From contig OX442423.1 in assembly GCA_949361645.1 (NCBI GenBank), positions 7,548,021 to 7,612,020 of the forward strand: a stretch of DNA of 64,000 nt, in the 5' to 3' direction. Below, one piece after another: positions 24,665 through 35,089 of the stretch. This DNA is from Spongilla lacustris. Lineage: Eukaryota > Porifera > Demospongiae > Spongillida > Spongillidae. Below the pieces are notes generated by a model. The model saw nothing but the letters and a program-made list of their open reading frames with translations, had not been told where the DNA came from and did no database searches. Made by a program: the position numbers and the translations under genes. Every line of letters starts with the position of its first letter. Position 1 is the stretch's first letter.

Positions 24665-27340
24665 TCATGTACCATTGTGGGTGTGCTTAATGTGAGTATG
24701 CAATGCAGTTTGAGTGCCATATTTCAAGGGACACTGGGAACAGGAAAACTTTCTATCAATTTCAGATTTTTTCCTACGCCTGCGCTTGCAGGGTGGACCC
24801 TGGCTTCCTTCGTCAACACTGGCATTGTCCGCCTTAGTGACATCACGGTGTTCATCACCTGGAACAGCAGGCTGCTTGTGAGCTGTGTTCTTTTTGTGCA
24901 GGGACAGGGCTGAGCTACTGGCATACTTATTGCCACATACAGTGCACTGGAAGGCAAGGATTAGTTCAGACCTGGATCTGCGTTTCCTCCTGCCAGAAAC
25001 ACAGCTATTGCCTTCGTCTTGCATATCACTGTGAGTGTCATCTGCAGACTCCTGGCCCTCAACAGTAGGTGGGTCAGGAATGGCATTAGAAGGACCTGGT
25101 TGGTCACTGTCTGGAACTCCAGGTGTTTCGGAAGAGTTGATAGCAGTGCCTGGTGTAGGCTTTGGACATACCCTGTCCCTCTTCTTTGGGTCACGAATGT
25201 ATTCCCTCACCTTCTCATACAGGTACAGTGACCGCATCAGGGACAATCCATTGGGGCTAATAACAGGTGGCATCACTTGGTTCTGATAAGCCTCCTGTAT
25301 GTCCTTTATGGCCACTCCAGCCCTCAGCATGGTTACCTCGGTGGGGTTTGTGTCCGATGGCAAGGTCTTCATTTTCATGACACCAGGGTGTTCTCGGTCA
25401 AACTCAAATGTATGGTAGCGGCCAAAGCCAACCAGAGGCCCAAACCACTGGCCCAAGAAGGCATTCCAGTCATGGTACTGCCAGTCCTGGTACAGTTGTG
25501 GCACACAAGTGACGTTCTGGCCACACTGCCGGACACAGTCAGCTAGGTCATCCATATCATCTACATGGTCCTGTCTTCGGTAGTACTTCTTGAACAGGCC
25601 AAAGTAGGAATCGGGTCGAAACTTTGTGTGCCCAGGTAGCATGAAGTTCAGCTGGATGGTGTCATGTTGTCCAGTGATCACCCGCCAGGCCAGGTACCAC
25701 ATCATGGTGGTGTTCTTGTTCTGGCCCACACAGTTGTCGGCCTGAAGTGTTACACGCCTCTCTCCCAGTCCATGTAGGTGGAAGAATGCATGCACCAGGC
25801 TGACCACCACCACAGCACCCTTGCCGGCCTGCTCAGCCTCATCAATTAGGAAGAACACCTGGCGGCACAGCGGCTCACAACACACACCAAACACCTGGAC
25901 CTTGCGAGGTGTCCTGAAATAAAAAGTGCCCCTTTGTTGTGAGCTGTAGGGCAGTGACACCTGCTGGCAGTAGTCAAAGGAGTACTGCATCTGCATGTCC
26001 AGGTGCAGGGCTTGTGAGGTGAAGGGAACCATCAGGGCCCTGGATTCCAAGTGACCCAGGATCTGGTCACGCTCCTTCTGTCTCTTCCTTCCCCATTCCT
26101 TCTCAGCCTCCTCAATGTTTGCATTGTAGGCGTCACGAAATGCCTTGGCCTTAATGAGGTGCTGGTTGTAATTGACATTTATTGTTTTGCGCTGCTCATC
26201 AGAAAGGCTGTGCCTCAAAGTGACCAACATCTGATCACACTTGTCGCACAGATCGCTGCGTGCAGGTTGGATCTTGATGTTAGAACAGTATCTTCGCCAC
26301 AGTCTAATAAATGACACGTACTTCACCACACGTGCAGCAGGGGGTGTTGGAGGAGCCGGAGGAACGTTGAGCAAGGTGTACTGCCGCTTCAGCTGACTGG
26401 TAAGTCGGTAAGGGCAAAGTTGCTGTGGTGCTGGTGTGCTCCTGGACAGGGACTCCATGGCCTTGCAATACTCGGCATACACAGACTTTAGTGTTTTGCC
26501 ACTCTCCAGAACATAGTCTCTGATCGTCCCTTGCAAACGACCAGGGTCAGGGAGGGCATTTATGCCAGCATAGTTCTCTATAAATCTGACCACCATTGTC
26601 TTGTCCAAACGAGAGAGGGCATGGCGAGGAGCCCTGCCACAGTTACCATGGGGATGGGGCTCAACATCAGAGTCAGAGCACACCTGCTGCTGCCAGCGCT
26701 TCAATGTACGGTAACTTGTGCCAATGACGGCACAGAAAGCATCCCTGCAGACAGGACTAGACCAGTCAAGGCGATACTGGAATGTATTTCGAGAACCAGA
26801 TTTGTTCCGAATCATAGCTAGCATTCCATAAATAACAGCCTTTCTGGTTTTCTTGTCCAATCTGGATAATGTAAGTGCTCGTCTTTTGGGCAAGTCACCG
26901 TACTTCAATACACAGCTGTCTTTGCAGCACCCTCCTTTAGTGAGGTAGGCATTCAGCATGCGACAGGGGTGACACTGTCCCCGTGCTATTCTAGCTGGTA
27001 CACCACCTGGGCCCTCGCTGACATCATCACCATCACCATCACCATCACAGTCGCTTCCGCTATCACCATCACACTCGCTCCTGCTATCATCATCACTGCC
27101 CTTATCGCTATCACCTCCACCATCATCACTTTCACCATCACCGTCATCTCCGTCGCTTTCACCATCGTTGATTCCACCTTCACAGACATCGCTATAAATG
27201 CCGTCGAAATCATCACTTCCATATTCACCGTCGCCATTGTCACCACCGTTCTCAATCTCCTCATCCACGTCCAAATTATCGTACCATTCGAACTCGTCCG
27301 CTGAATGATACACGACGAGCTCGTCGTCAGACTTCGCCAT
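24665..27340 (-). CDS. Transposase-like protein with DDE-type core and two C2H2 zinc fingers, 891 aa
   Basis: An uninterrupted frame. Residues about 20-115 are very rich in Asp, Gly, Ser and Glu. A Cys cluster follows (CHPC, GGCCKDSC, about 120-145), then a possible helix-turn-helix (TSYRTLKRWQQQ, about 208-220) and a second metal-binding motif (DLCDKC, about 365). The core has candidate catalytic acids in LHLDMQMQ (about 447) and LQADNCVGQNKN (about 533), then PGHTKFRPDSYFG (about 573). This motif set is the pattern I remember for invertebrate proteins with the DUF7869-type domain, thought to be an RNase H-like transposase fold. Two C2H2 fingers lie near residues 800-825 and 863-887, the second next to a basic KRRRRKK stretch. 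Such a protein would act in the nucleus on the element's ends. The superfamily name is not certain. Apparently intact, so the copy may be young or still active. Confidence 0.85.
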   Translation of the reverse strand: MAKSDDELVVYHSADEFEWYDNLDVDEEIENGGDNGDGEYGSDDFDGIYSDVCEGGINDGESDGDDGDGESDDGGGDSDKGSDDDSRSECDGDSGSDCDGDGDGDDVSEGPGGVPARIARGQCHPCRMLNAYLTKGGCCKDSCVLKYGDLPKRRALTLSRLDKKTRKAVIYGMLAMIRNKSGSRNTFQYRLDWSSPVCRDAFCAVIGTSYRTLKRWQQQVCSDSDVEPHPHGNCGRAPRHALSRLDKTMVVRFIENYAGINALPDPGRLQGTIRDYVLESGKTLKSVYAEYCKAMESLSRSTPAPQQLCPYRLTSQLKRQYTLLNVPPAPPTPPAARVVKYVSFIRLWRRYCSNIKIQPARSDLCDKCDQMLVTLRHSLSDEQRKTINVNYNQHLIKAKAFRDAYNANIEEAEKEWGRKRQKERDQILGHLESRALMVPFTSQALHLDMQMQYSFDYCQQVSLPYSSQQRGTFYFRTPRKVQVFGVCCEPLCRQVFFLIDEAEQAGKGAVVVVSLVHAFFHLHGLGERRVTLQADNCVGQNKNTTMMWYLAWRVITGQHDTIQLNFMLPGHTKFRPDSYFGLFKKYYRRQDHVDDMDDLADCVRQCGQNVTCVPQLYQDWQYHDWNAFLGQWFGPLVGFGRYHTFEFDREHPGVMKMKTLPSDTNPTEVTMLRAGVAIKDIQEAYQNQVMPPVISPNGLSLMRSLYLYEKVREYIRDPKKRDRVCPKPTPGTAINSSETPGVPDSDQPGPSNAIPDPPTVEGQESADDTHSDMQDEGNSCVSGRRKRRSRSELILAFQCTVCGNKYASSSALSLHKKNTAHKQPAVPGDEHRDVTKADNASVDEGSQGPPCKRRRRKKSEIDRKFSCSQCPLKYGTQTALHTHIKHTHNGT

Positions 27341-27935
27341 ATCGTTTATCTACACAGAAGATAACGAATAACAACTGTCTATCATAGGCAACATTGTATT
27401 AAAAACATTCTGATTTCAATACTCACCGTCTTTTGTCGATAAATAAATCGTATCCTGCTTTGTAGGTGTGGCTAGGTTAATAAAGTCCCAACCCACAGGA
27501 AATAGTTGAATATTCATGTACTTCGGTGAATGGAAGCGGTTCATGCACATGCAACGGCGCGATTCGAGCGGGAAACTTGTACCAACTTTGCGCCGCTGTA
27601 TCTCCATAACGGATGACATAAAAATTAACGAACAGAACAAATCGATAGGTATAGGACCTCTGTACCTACAAACCGAATTTGAGGCGAATTGATTACTCCT
27701 ACCTAAAGTTATGGCGGATTTGAGCCCGATGGGGTATCGAACGTTGCAATACTGGCACGGAGCAAGTGCAAGACTCCAAAATGTATTATACCATAGGGAA
27801 ATGGTGTAGTATGAAGTGTTGAAAATAGGAAGTTGATAGCATTAACCGTTAGGAAGATATAGCAATTCAAAAGAGAAGCATTTTTATAACATTTTATATA
27901 TATATACGAAGGGCCATTTTGTCGGAAACTGTCCC
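27341..27935 (-). promoter_or_regulatory. 5' leader and terminal region of copy B
   Basis: About 600 bases between the terminus and the start codon, conserved in copies A and C and in relics at 51650 and 59120. The leader contains a predicted intron at 27350-27426 (donor GACG|GTGAGT, acceptor CTGTGTAG). A 74-codon upstream frame (27640-27416) overlaps the intron donor and is not in frame with the transposase after splicing. The promoter presumably lies here but no specific element can be named. Confidence 0.55.
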
Positions 27936-28189
27936 ATATAATTATATATATATATATATGCTACAGAGCACTGCATTGGGCATATTCAGTGAAATTGTAG
28001 CCACTAATATGCAATCAATCAGTCAATCAGTAGTGAGGTTTGTACGCATGAGGTGATCTCACTGGTTGAAAATTGAATATTGAGGCGGCGGCAGGACTGA
28101 GCACGTAATGTGTGGGAAGCAGGGCATAATGTTACAACTATCCATGGCGTGAGAAAAGCCTTTCATACGCCCTAACAGACAGGGACTTA

Positions 28190-28224
28190 CCAGAGATAAT
28201 AGAGTTTAGCTCTATTATCTCTGG
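28190..28224. mobile_element. Tiny palindromic insertion with hAT-like terminus and flanking repeat
   Basis: CCAGAGATAATAGAG (28190-28204) pairs perfectly with CTCTATTATCTCTGG (28210-28224) across a 5-base loop. GGACTTAC occurs directly before (28183-28190) and after (28223-28230), overlapping the palindrome by one or two bases. Ends beginning CAGAG with a 7-8 bp target duplication fit hAT elements. At about 33 bp it is far shorter than a usual MITE and may be a fused pair of ends. Confidence 0.6.
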
Positions 28225-28378
28225 ACTTACAATAGTCTCGTTCCCAGACTCGCTTACGTTTATATCACGATATTTGAGTCAGGGAACGGGACAAAATGCT
28301 CAGTCAAAATGTGCTATGAATTCAATAGATAAACAGAATCCTTAAACTACTATAGTACCGCATATATATAAACCCTCC

Positions 28379-28503
28379 TCCGCCCCCACCGAAAAAAAAA
28401 TGCCCCGTGTTTAAACGAGCGTACATGATTTTCAGTTATAAAGAATAGCATGCAGTTGCGTTCATGATTACGTCGTTTAAACACGAGCCTTTTTGTGGGG
28501 CGA
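28379..28503. mobile_element. Short palindromic (MITE-like) element
   Basis: The ends are inverted: CGCCCCCACCG, an A run and GTGTTTAAACGA on the left pair with TCGTTTAAACAC, then GAGCCTTTTTGTGGGGCG on the right. Total about 125 bases, no coding capacity. Confidence 0.6.
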
Positions 28504-28757
28504 ATCAATTGTGTAGATAATATTTTTCGATAGATTGATATATGCTTGCAGCGCTGAAAAAAAAATACACAGTGATGTATAGTAAACTGCATGAAGATTA
28601 TTTATTCAGTTACAGGACATGCACACATGGGACATGCACACATGCATTAAGGTTTGTGATCATCCTGCAGAATTAATAGACATGCATCTAATTCTTTAGT
28701 GCTTTTGGTATGAGTGTGATGTTTATAATTTACGTGTAGTGATTTTATCAGTTGTAA

Positions 28758-30072
28758 CTGTTGTAATAAGGTATGCCATGCATGTGTAATGCTTTACGCT
28801 ATAAAAAATATTACAGTGATATCATTAAAATGCATGCATGCCTTGCATATGCATGAGGGCAAGATAACCTATACACATCTGGGGATCTAGCTGGCTCATC
28901 CATGCTTTATTGTGCAGTTCTGTGTAATGTAATCTGTATATCCCTTTCAATAGGCTGCATATAAATGCATTATTTTGATGGCATGGTAACACGTTTACAA
29001 TAATAGATTTACAATACAGATTATACAATAAAATACAATATTCAGCTCTATGATGGAGGAGCTATATCCTAGAGAGGATAGCTGTGGCATTGGCACAGAC
29101 AAGATTGAGGTTCAACCGGCCATAGATCTCGTTCAGTAGGATGCATGGACTTTGGCCGGCACATGAAAGTGGCAAGTCTTATTATTATTTATTCACCATT
29201 ATTCAATCATTTATTATATACGTACATACATGATTAATAGCCTAACAGATATGGCTGGAACTCTCTCGCTATGTTACATAGCCATGGAGAAGTGGGTCCT
29301 ACTAAGCATAGCTGCTGCATTGGCCTGGACATGCAGCATATTCAGCTGGCCATATATGTCCTTTAGAACCACAGACTTAGGTTTGTTGGAGGTGATGCTG
29401 AGGCCTCAGTCCCCCATGCATGCCCCATAGGACTTGACCACCATGGGAATGCACTCTCAACCAAGTTGGACACATTTGGGATTGTTGGCCTTGTGTTTCC
29501 TCAACTCAGTGGCCACCAGCTGTCACTCCTATTATTATTAATATTCTCATTATTATATTATTACTATTGACACACATGATTTATCTATGCACATTAGTAA
29601 AACTACTACACTATACACATATTTAGAGTTACCAAACTAAACTGCCTGCACTACGTATGAGAGCTCTGGCATTGCATCGCACAACGGCTACAACAATGAT
29701 CTTTGACTTTTGGTGTCCTAAGCCAAAGGACAGGCATGAGGCCAAATGGGAGAAAGCCTGCCTTGCTTCAAGACCCCAGTTCCCATAGCTCTCCACAGCA
29801 AGAGGGATCCAGTTCCATCCAAGAGTATGACACTTGTGGTCATTCGCCTGGTGCGTCCTCTGCTTTGCCTATTGAAAGGGATATACAGATTACACTTTTT
29901 ACACAGAACTGCACAATAAAGCATGGATGACTGGATGAGCCAGCTAGATCCCCAGATGTGTATAGGTTATCGTGCCCTCATATGCAAGGCATGCATGCAT
30001 TTTAATGATATCACTGTAATATTTTTATAGCGTAAAGCATTACACATGCATGGCATACCTTATTACAACAGC
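28758..30072. repeat. Inverted repeats of about 200 bp flanking degenerate retroelement pieces
   Basis: The left arm 28758-28955 matches the reverse complement of 29868-30072 with few differences (TAAAATGCATGCATGCCTTG on the left; AATGCATGCATGCCTTGCAT is the matching strand of the right arm). The roughly 0.9-kb interior has minus-strand remnants of a reverse-transcriptase C-terminus at about 29040-29180, 29250-29540 and 29700-29860. Either a foldback element captured retroelement sequence, or retroelement 3' ends inserted in opposite directions. Confidence 0.75.
29040..29870 (-). pseudogene. Degenerate retroelement C-terminal fragments
   Basis: Three minus-strand stretches, in shifted frames, resemble the better kept fragment at 30286-30580: about 29530-29250 (with pieces like SYGAWG and TEA), about 29180-29040 (LATFMCRPKS) and about 29860-29700. 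All are broken by stops and frameshifts. ATT-rich runs at about 29178 and 29528 sit at the 3' side of two of the copies. Confidence 0.5.
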
Positions 30073-30285
30073 TGTTCCTGCAGTGACACTTGATTCATGA
30101 AGTGACACGGGTTAGAGAGGAGATGCATGTCACTGTTGTATCAAAAGCAGCAGGGATCCCACCTATCCAATTGTTCACTAAAGCATCGGCGTGATTAGAC
30201 CTAGAAAGGTCAGGGGTAAGTGCATTATTATTATTATTATTGTACAATACATACACATGGGTACAATCTTAAACATAGCCTATAG

Positions 30286-30580
30286 TTAATTCAAAATAGA
30301 TCTGGTGAGGATGGCAGTGGCATTGGCCCTCACTAGATGGAGGTTAAGCCTGCCATAGATGCCTGCAAGTACAGCAGACTTGGGCCTGCATGTAAGGGTG
30401 GCAAGCCGAGATGCCAGCTGTGAGAAGGCTTCAATAGCTTCATTTCCCCATGCACCATAAGTCTCAGCTACCAGGGGAACACTCAAATAGCCGAGTTCTT
30501 TGCATTTTGCATCATTGGCCCTGTGCTTTCTGCCTTCAGTGGCTAGGGCAGCTGATCCTGCAGACACTCCTTTATTATTA
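30286..30580 (-). pseudogene. C-terminal fragment of a reverse-transcriptase retroelement protein
   Basis: An open 93-codon minus-strand frame with motifs RKHRANDAKCKELGY, LVAETYGAWG, LASRLATL and YGRLNLHLVRANATAIL. This is the pattern I know for the C-terminus of a reverse-transcriptase protein common in sponge and cnidarian genomes. The reverse-transcriptase core itself is absent. A (AAT)n tail lies just 3' at 30225-30242. The 5' break falls directly after the (AAT)n tail of the next copy (about 30572-30586). Confidence 0.7.
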
Positions 30581-30659
30581 TTATTTTACAGCAGGATAAA
30601 TGAACATACACTTTTAATGATATTACATATAAAATAATACATTAATAACCAAACAATTG

Positions 30660-30800
30660 CACACAAAGTTCATCCACTTGCTGCGCAAGGTGGGAGTAGG
30701 AACGACTCAGAATGGCACGAGGATTAGCTCTAACTAGTGAATGACTGAGGCAACCAAAGAGATCAGTCAATGCCATAGATGTAGAGGTATTCCCACGAAC
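30660..30800 (-). pseudogene. Second fragment of the same retroelement C-terminus
   Basis: The minus-strand frame contains SLVRANPRAILSRSY, matching LVRANATAILTRSI in the neighbouring copy. The part upstream is shortened. The (AAT)n tail follows at 30572-30586, and another (AAT)n run at about 30832-30858 marks the next copy. Confidence 0.6.
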
Positions 30801-30859
30801 AATTATTAAAGTTCTTAGCTACACAGCTACTTATTATTATTATTATTATTATTATTATT

Positions 30860-32047
30860 GGAATAAATAATATGAGTCAGGCATTTGTTCACCCACGCAA
30901 CATTCTACAATTATATGCATGGAACCAACCCGCAAATATTTAAGGGTATATTCCATCATATAAATAAGTCCGTTAACCTGCATACACTATATTACAACGT
31001 GCATTGCACTATAGAATGTTGCATGCGTGTTACTCACCCCATGTTCCTTTGGTGTATATCGTCTGAGGTGTGTCAGGCTCCCAGGCCCACTGCATTCTCA
31101 GAAATTCATAACGCATTTAGATATCTATTGAGGCACACACGGTTCACATAAGTATAACTCGACGCTCAAGCAATTACACTTCCGCGTATCTCGCGTAAAT
31201 ATTTCTATTTCTCCACCTTGCCGCAAGCTATGCGATGCATCCCAATTAATGCGCCCAGCAGTTACAATTAATGCATGCATATGCATGCAGGCGTGCCATG
31301 CATTCATGACCGTTAACGCCTGTGCTCACGATGCAGTAAATAATTTTTTAATAATCAGTGGGAGGCACTACGATACGCTGTCGGCATGTTTTGATGTTTG
31401 TGATTGCGATGTGCGTTATTTTTAAAAGAATGTATGTACGACAACAATTTCAGAGCCGGATTATATATCCACATTGGTTCACCGTTGCATTGCTCTTCAT
31501 TGTTTTGAAATCATATAAAGATGCAACTGCGCTCGTTCTTGCATAGTAGTTGAAATTATAAAATCATTTGGATACATTTACTTGTTGTAGTCCGCATATA
31601 TAGAAGTAAAGGATACGGAATCATTACATGTTACCTCTTCACCGCTTCCTCTTTATCTTCTTGACTTATCGTTCATGGCTGGGTTTATGCTACAATGATA
31701 TATAATCTGTATCAATGCATCTTATTACTTAGTCATATATTGCTGCCGACCTTATAAGGTCAGAATTATGAGCTTTCCACCAGATCGGCTCGAGCAGGTG
31801 GTCGCGTAATTGCATGTCAGTTGCAACTTCTCAGAAAATGTAATCAAGTTATGACAGAGTGTTTCGAGTGTATAGGTTACATGGGCCTTCAATATAAACT
31901 GTATATGTCTTGAATGGAATGAAAGGCAATCATGTACATATAAGTACGCATGTATGCGTGCATGTCTCGCGGCATGCAATAATTTCGACGGTCTGCTATA
32001 TAAAGCGGTTGAATTATTACATTTTGCAAGTCAAAGCAGGAATTAAG
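30860..32047. other. Intergenic region upstream of gene 1
   Basis: No exon with domain or splice support was found. Repeated TGCATGCA words occur at 31270-31300. The region just before 32048 (TATATAAAGCGG at about 31998) holds a TATA-like box about 50 bases upstream of the gene 1 start codon, which could be its core promoter. Confidence 0.35.
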
Positions 32048-32745
32048 ATGTGTAAGTGCTTCGTTCTCGTATTGACGATAGCTCTGCTTCACCACTGCCT
32101 GGTGAAAAGTTCAGGTACATACATGTATATATATATATAGGCTCTCCGGCGTCATGTGTATACATGTACTTTAGTTCTGCTGCATGTACCCTTGTATGCA
32201 TGTGTGTATGGGCGGGTGGGGGCGGTAAGAGAGTGGTGCATTGCGCGGAGCTAGAGTATACGTGGAAATGCATAGCGCATGGTTTTATAATGCCGATAAT
32301 TTTTTTTTTTTAATCACTTTGCAGAGATTATCACGGGACCCGTAACCCAAGTTGTGCCTCTTGGCCAAAATGCCTCGTTTCAGTGCTACGTGGAAGGCTT
32401 CGGCACGTGGTACATCGACGGGCAAGCCGTCGACCCGCTGGATAGCGAAAGCACGTTCGCAAGCAGAGGATTCTACGCGTCGATAAGCGAGCAGCAGGAC
32501 GAGGTCACCACCACCACAACCTTAGCCCTGAGTGTTGAAGGTCGGGTAGATAATAATGGCTCCAGGATCCAATGTTATGGCTACGATACAGACGTGGTGA
32601 CCAGCGCGGTTGCAATTCTCATTGTGGAGGGTGAGAGAGATTTAATTTAATTATGCTGGTACTGGCATTGCTACAGGGCGACGTAATTTAATTAGTCCAC
32701 GTGTATGCAATGTTCGCAGCCTGTTATGCATGTGTGTTGTTGTCT

Positions 32746-32801
<56 letters not shown>

Positions 32802-32866
32802 GTGTGTGTGTGTGTGCGTGTGTGTGTGTGTGTGTTGTGTGTGTGTGTGTGTCTGTGTGTGTCTGT

Positions 32867-32904
<38 letters not shown>

Positions 32905-34158
32905 TTGTGTGTACCTTTTATCTTTTGCATTTATTGTAATACTGATCGAAGGACAGTTTAGTAATGCTGTTCAGTTCCATTTTGGATTATAGCTACATGG
33001 GCCGCCGGCGTATGCAGAAAAGGGGGGGGGGGGGGGGGGGGGGGGGGCAAATTTTATAAAAAGGTGACATGCAGTTAAGGTTTAATTTAATAACCTACAT
33101 GATAGCTATAGGAGGCATCACATTGGCCATATCCTGTAGATTTACTATTGTGTATCTGTGTTCTGATCATCTTCATAGATGTCACTACCACCGGTATCCC
33201 TTCCTCTCCTGGCACTACCACCCCTTCATCTCCTGGCACTTCCACCCCTTCCTCTCCTGGCACTACCACCCCTTCCTCTCCTGGCACTACCACCCCTTCC
33301 TCTCCTGGCACTTCCACCCCATCATCTCCTGGCACTTCCACCCCTTCCTCTCCTGGCAAAGGTACTTGTAGGCATGTGAACAGATATGTTTGAAAATCAC
33401 TGCATGGATCAATTATACCTAAGTCACAAGGAAAGATAACTGAATTACTATTTTCTGTGCAACTTCTAGTTTTACTATTATTACAAACCACTGTGGTCAG
33501 TACAATCGTTTGTATATAGGGATGCATGCAATGTTTGATTCTGATTGCTCCCTCACCATCTAGCAAAGGTAGGCTTGTACGTAAATATAATGGCGGTAGA
33601 TGAATAAAAGTGTGTGTGCATTTATTTGTATGCGGATAATTATATGTTACATTATTACAGGTGGAATTTCATGTGATCCGCAATCATCACTTGGTAGACT
33701 CGGTGAGGTTGATTTCCAAATTCATCTTGCCAGTATGCGTGACCATCACTGTAATATTTCTCTCTATATATAGGTGTCGCTGTGTGTACTCAAATACATG
33801 CACCTACCAACATAGGTGTGTTGATTCATAAATTCCACCCTCATTTTAACTGCATGCACTCAATTCGATTTAGTCTAGTATAACCTGTGCATGCATTATA
33901 AATTTAAGTACTACTCCTTTCCTAAGTATCAGGCTGCCTGCATGTGATACAAAATTAATTTGCACACAAGTATAACTTAGTATATTTCTGTATTTTAGGC
34001 TACACTTCCGGTACACGTCCATGGAGCGCCAGTAATACAGGTACATGTATATAATAGCAGATTTAAAAGCATTCATTTATATCCTCTTTTATACCTTTTT
34101 CTCAGCTGCAAAAATTGTCGGATTTTTTGCATTGTGGGTAGCAATTGCACATGTTTGA
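32048..34158 (+). CDS. Gene 1: Ig-domain protein with Ser/Thr/Pro stalk and GPI-anchor-like C-terminus, about 230 aa
   Basis: Six proposed exons, all introns in phase 1: 32048-32114, 32325-32630, 33179-33361, 33661-33702, 33999-34040, 34106-34158. Exon 1 codes a signal peptide (MCKCFVLVLTIALLHHCLV). Exon 2 is one Ig-like domain with the two expected Cys (SFQCYVEG and IQCYGYD) and Trp in GTWYIDG. Exon 3 codes seven octapeptides of the type PSSPGTTT, a likely O-glycosylated stalk. Two short exons follow, then a last exon coding AAKIVGFFALWVAIAHV and stop. A small-residue stretch (SASNTAA) before a hydrophobic end with no cytoplasmic tail fits a GPI signal, so the protein probably sits on the outer cell surface. 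Acceptors and donors are canonical. An alternative terminal exon (34693-34859) would give a Tyr-containing tail but no membrane helix. Confidence 0.75.
32749..32902. repeat. (GT)n microsatellite in gene 1 intron
   Basis: About 150 bases of GT with a few C interruptions, between exons 2 and 3 of gene 1. The frames it opens are artefacts. Confidence 0.98.
33023..33047. repeat. Poly-G run in gene 1 intron
   Basis: About 25 consecutive G. One of about ten long G or C runs in the window. Confidence 0.95.
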
Positions 34159-35089
34159 TCTTTCCGCATTTTAATTGTTATGCAATGGATGATATGTTTG
34201 GTCAATGTCAGAGTGTATGTCACCGACATGTAGCTCAATTGCGCCCACCCAGAGAACCGGCTCCAGTTTACATACACTGTCTGGTATGCTAACGATGCGA
34301 CTAAATGATGAAGCGGCTCCATTAAGCTCGGCGCCTCGGCCCACCCTAAGAGTATTTCAACAGCTCGTAAACCAGAGCTGTGTCGTGATGCCTGCTAAAA
34401 TGTCTTGGGGCAATCCTAGCTCAGTCCTCCACCCCATTTTATGAAGGTAATGGACGGCTTACTCAATTTGGTTCACAGCTTTGAAGAAGTACGTTTGACC
34501 ATCCACTTCGCGCGTTACTCTACGACACTGCATGAGGCTTTTCTACAAATGGGACATGATTATCAAGATTAACAATCCTGCTTGCCTTTTACACTCGGGA
34601 GCAATACTATAGTTACGTCAGTTTTACAACATGCATGCACCGCTATTAATTTAATGTTTCCTTTATGTTTGTAATTATTGCTATAACAACAGATAGAACA
34701 GTATTAAGTACAGCAAGTGCCTGGTTAATGAACCATACTTGGCGAGCGTCCCTTCATGATCACCTGCAGTCCACGCGCCCATCAGTGCAGATGGAATTGG
34801 TATACATGTATGATTCAGTTAGATATACAAAAGTGACACGTGCAACTAACTCTGCTTAATTGTACGCAGACGACACGCAGGTGCCGTTACATCATATGCA
34901 TCACCGCGTATTACAATGATGTACCTGCAGGTTCGTAGGCCCGGGGCCCCCCATAATGTATAATATAATAACCTAGTCAGCCTATTGGTTAATCCGAGCT
35001 ACTGCTTTGCTTAATTGTATGTAAAAGGAGAGCTAGTTTGAGTTCAAATCTTGAATTGCGTGTGAATCCCTGCCCCCTTTACATGTGGT
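34159..35089. other. Region downstream of gene 1
   Basis: An 80-codon frame (34205-34444) has no domain or splice support. A possible alternative exon lies at 34693-34859 (after TAACAACAG, phase 1, with YMYDSV and RYTKV). Nothing else recognised. Confidence 0.3.

Larger units (their letters stand above)
20150..27938 (-). mobile_element. Transposon copy B, with intact transposase-like ORF
   Basis: Read on the minus strand: terminal GGGACAGTTTCCGACAAAAT ending at about 27935, a leader with a predicted small intron, an intact 891-codon ORF (27340-24665), a 58-bp satellite (24535-20276) and a short 3' segment shared with copy A to about 20150. Copies A and B are therefore opposed arms of a structure of about 21 kb spanning 7078-27938. 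No second terminal repeat was found at the 3' side. TATA-rich sequence flanks the 5' terminus, so the target site cannot be read with certainty. Confidence 0.8.

Noticed and set aside
26969..27304. Thr/Ile-rich plus-strand frame and other frames antisense to the transposase
   Set aside because: Shadows of the acidic Asp/Gly/Ser repeat in the transposase ORF.
32701..32992. Cys-Val and Thr-His repeat frames
   Set aside because: Readings of the (GT)n microsatellite.
33087..33566. Collagen-like minus-strand frame (PGEEGVEVPGDDG repeats)
   Set aside because: It is the antisense of the PSSPGTTT stalk exon of gene 1, which has matching splice sites and phase on the plus strand.
34205..34444. 80-codon frame downstream of gene 1
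   Set aside because: No domain, signal peptide or phase-compatible splice sites.
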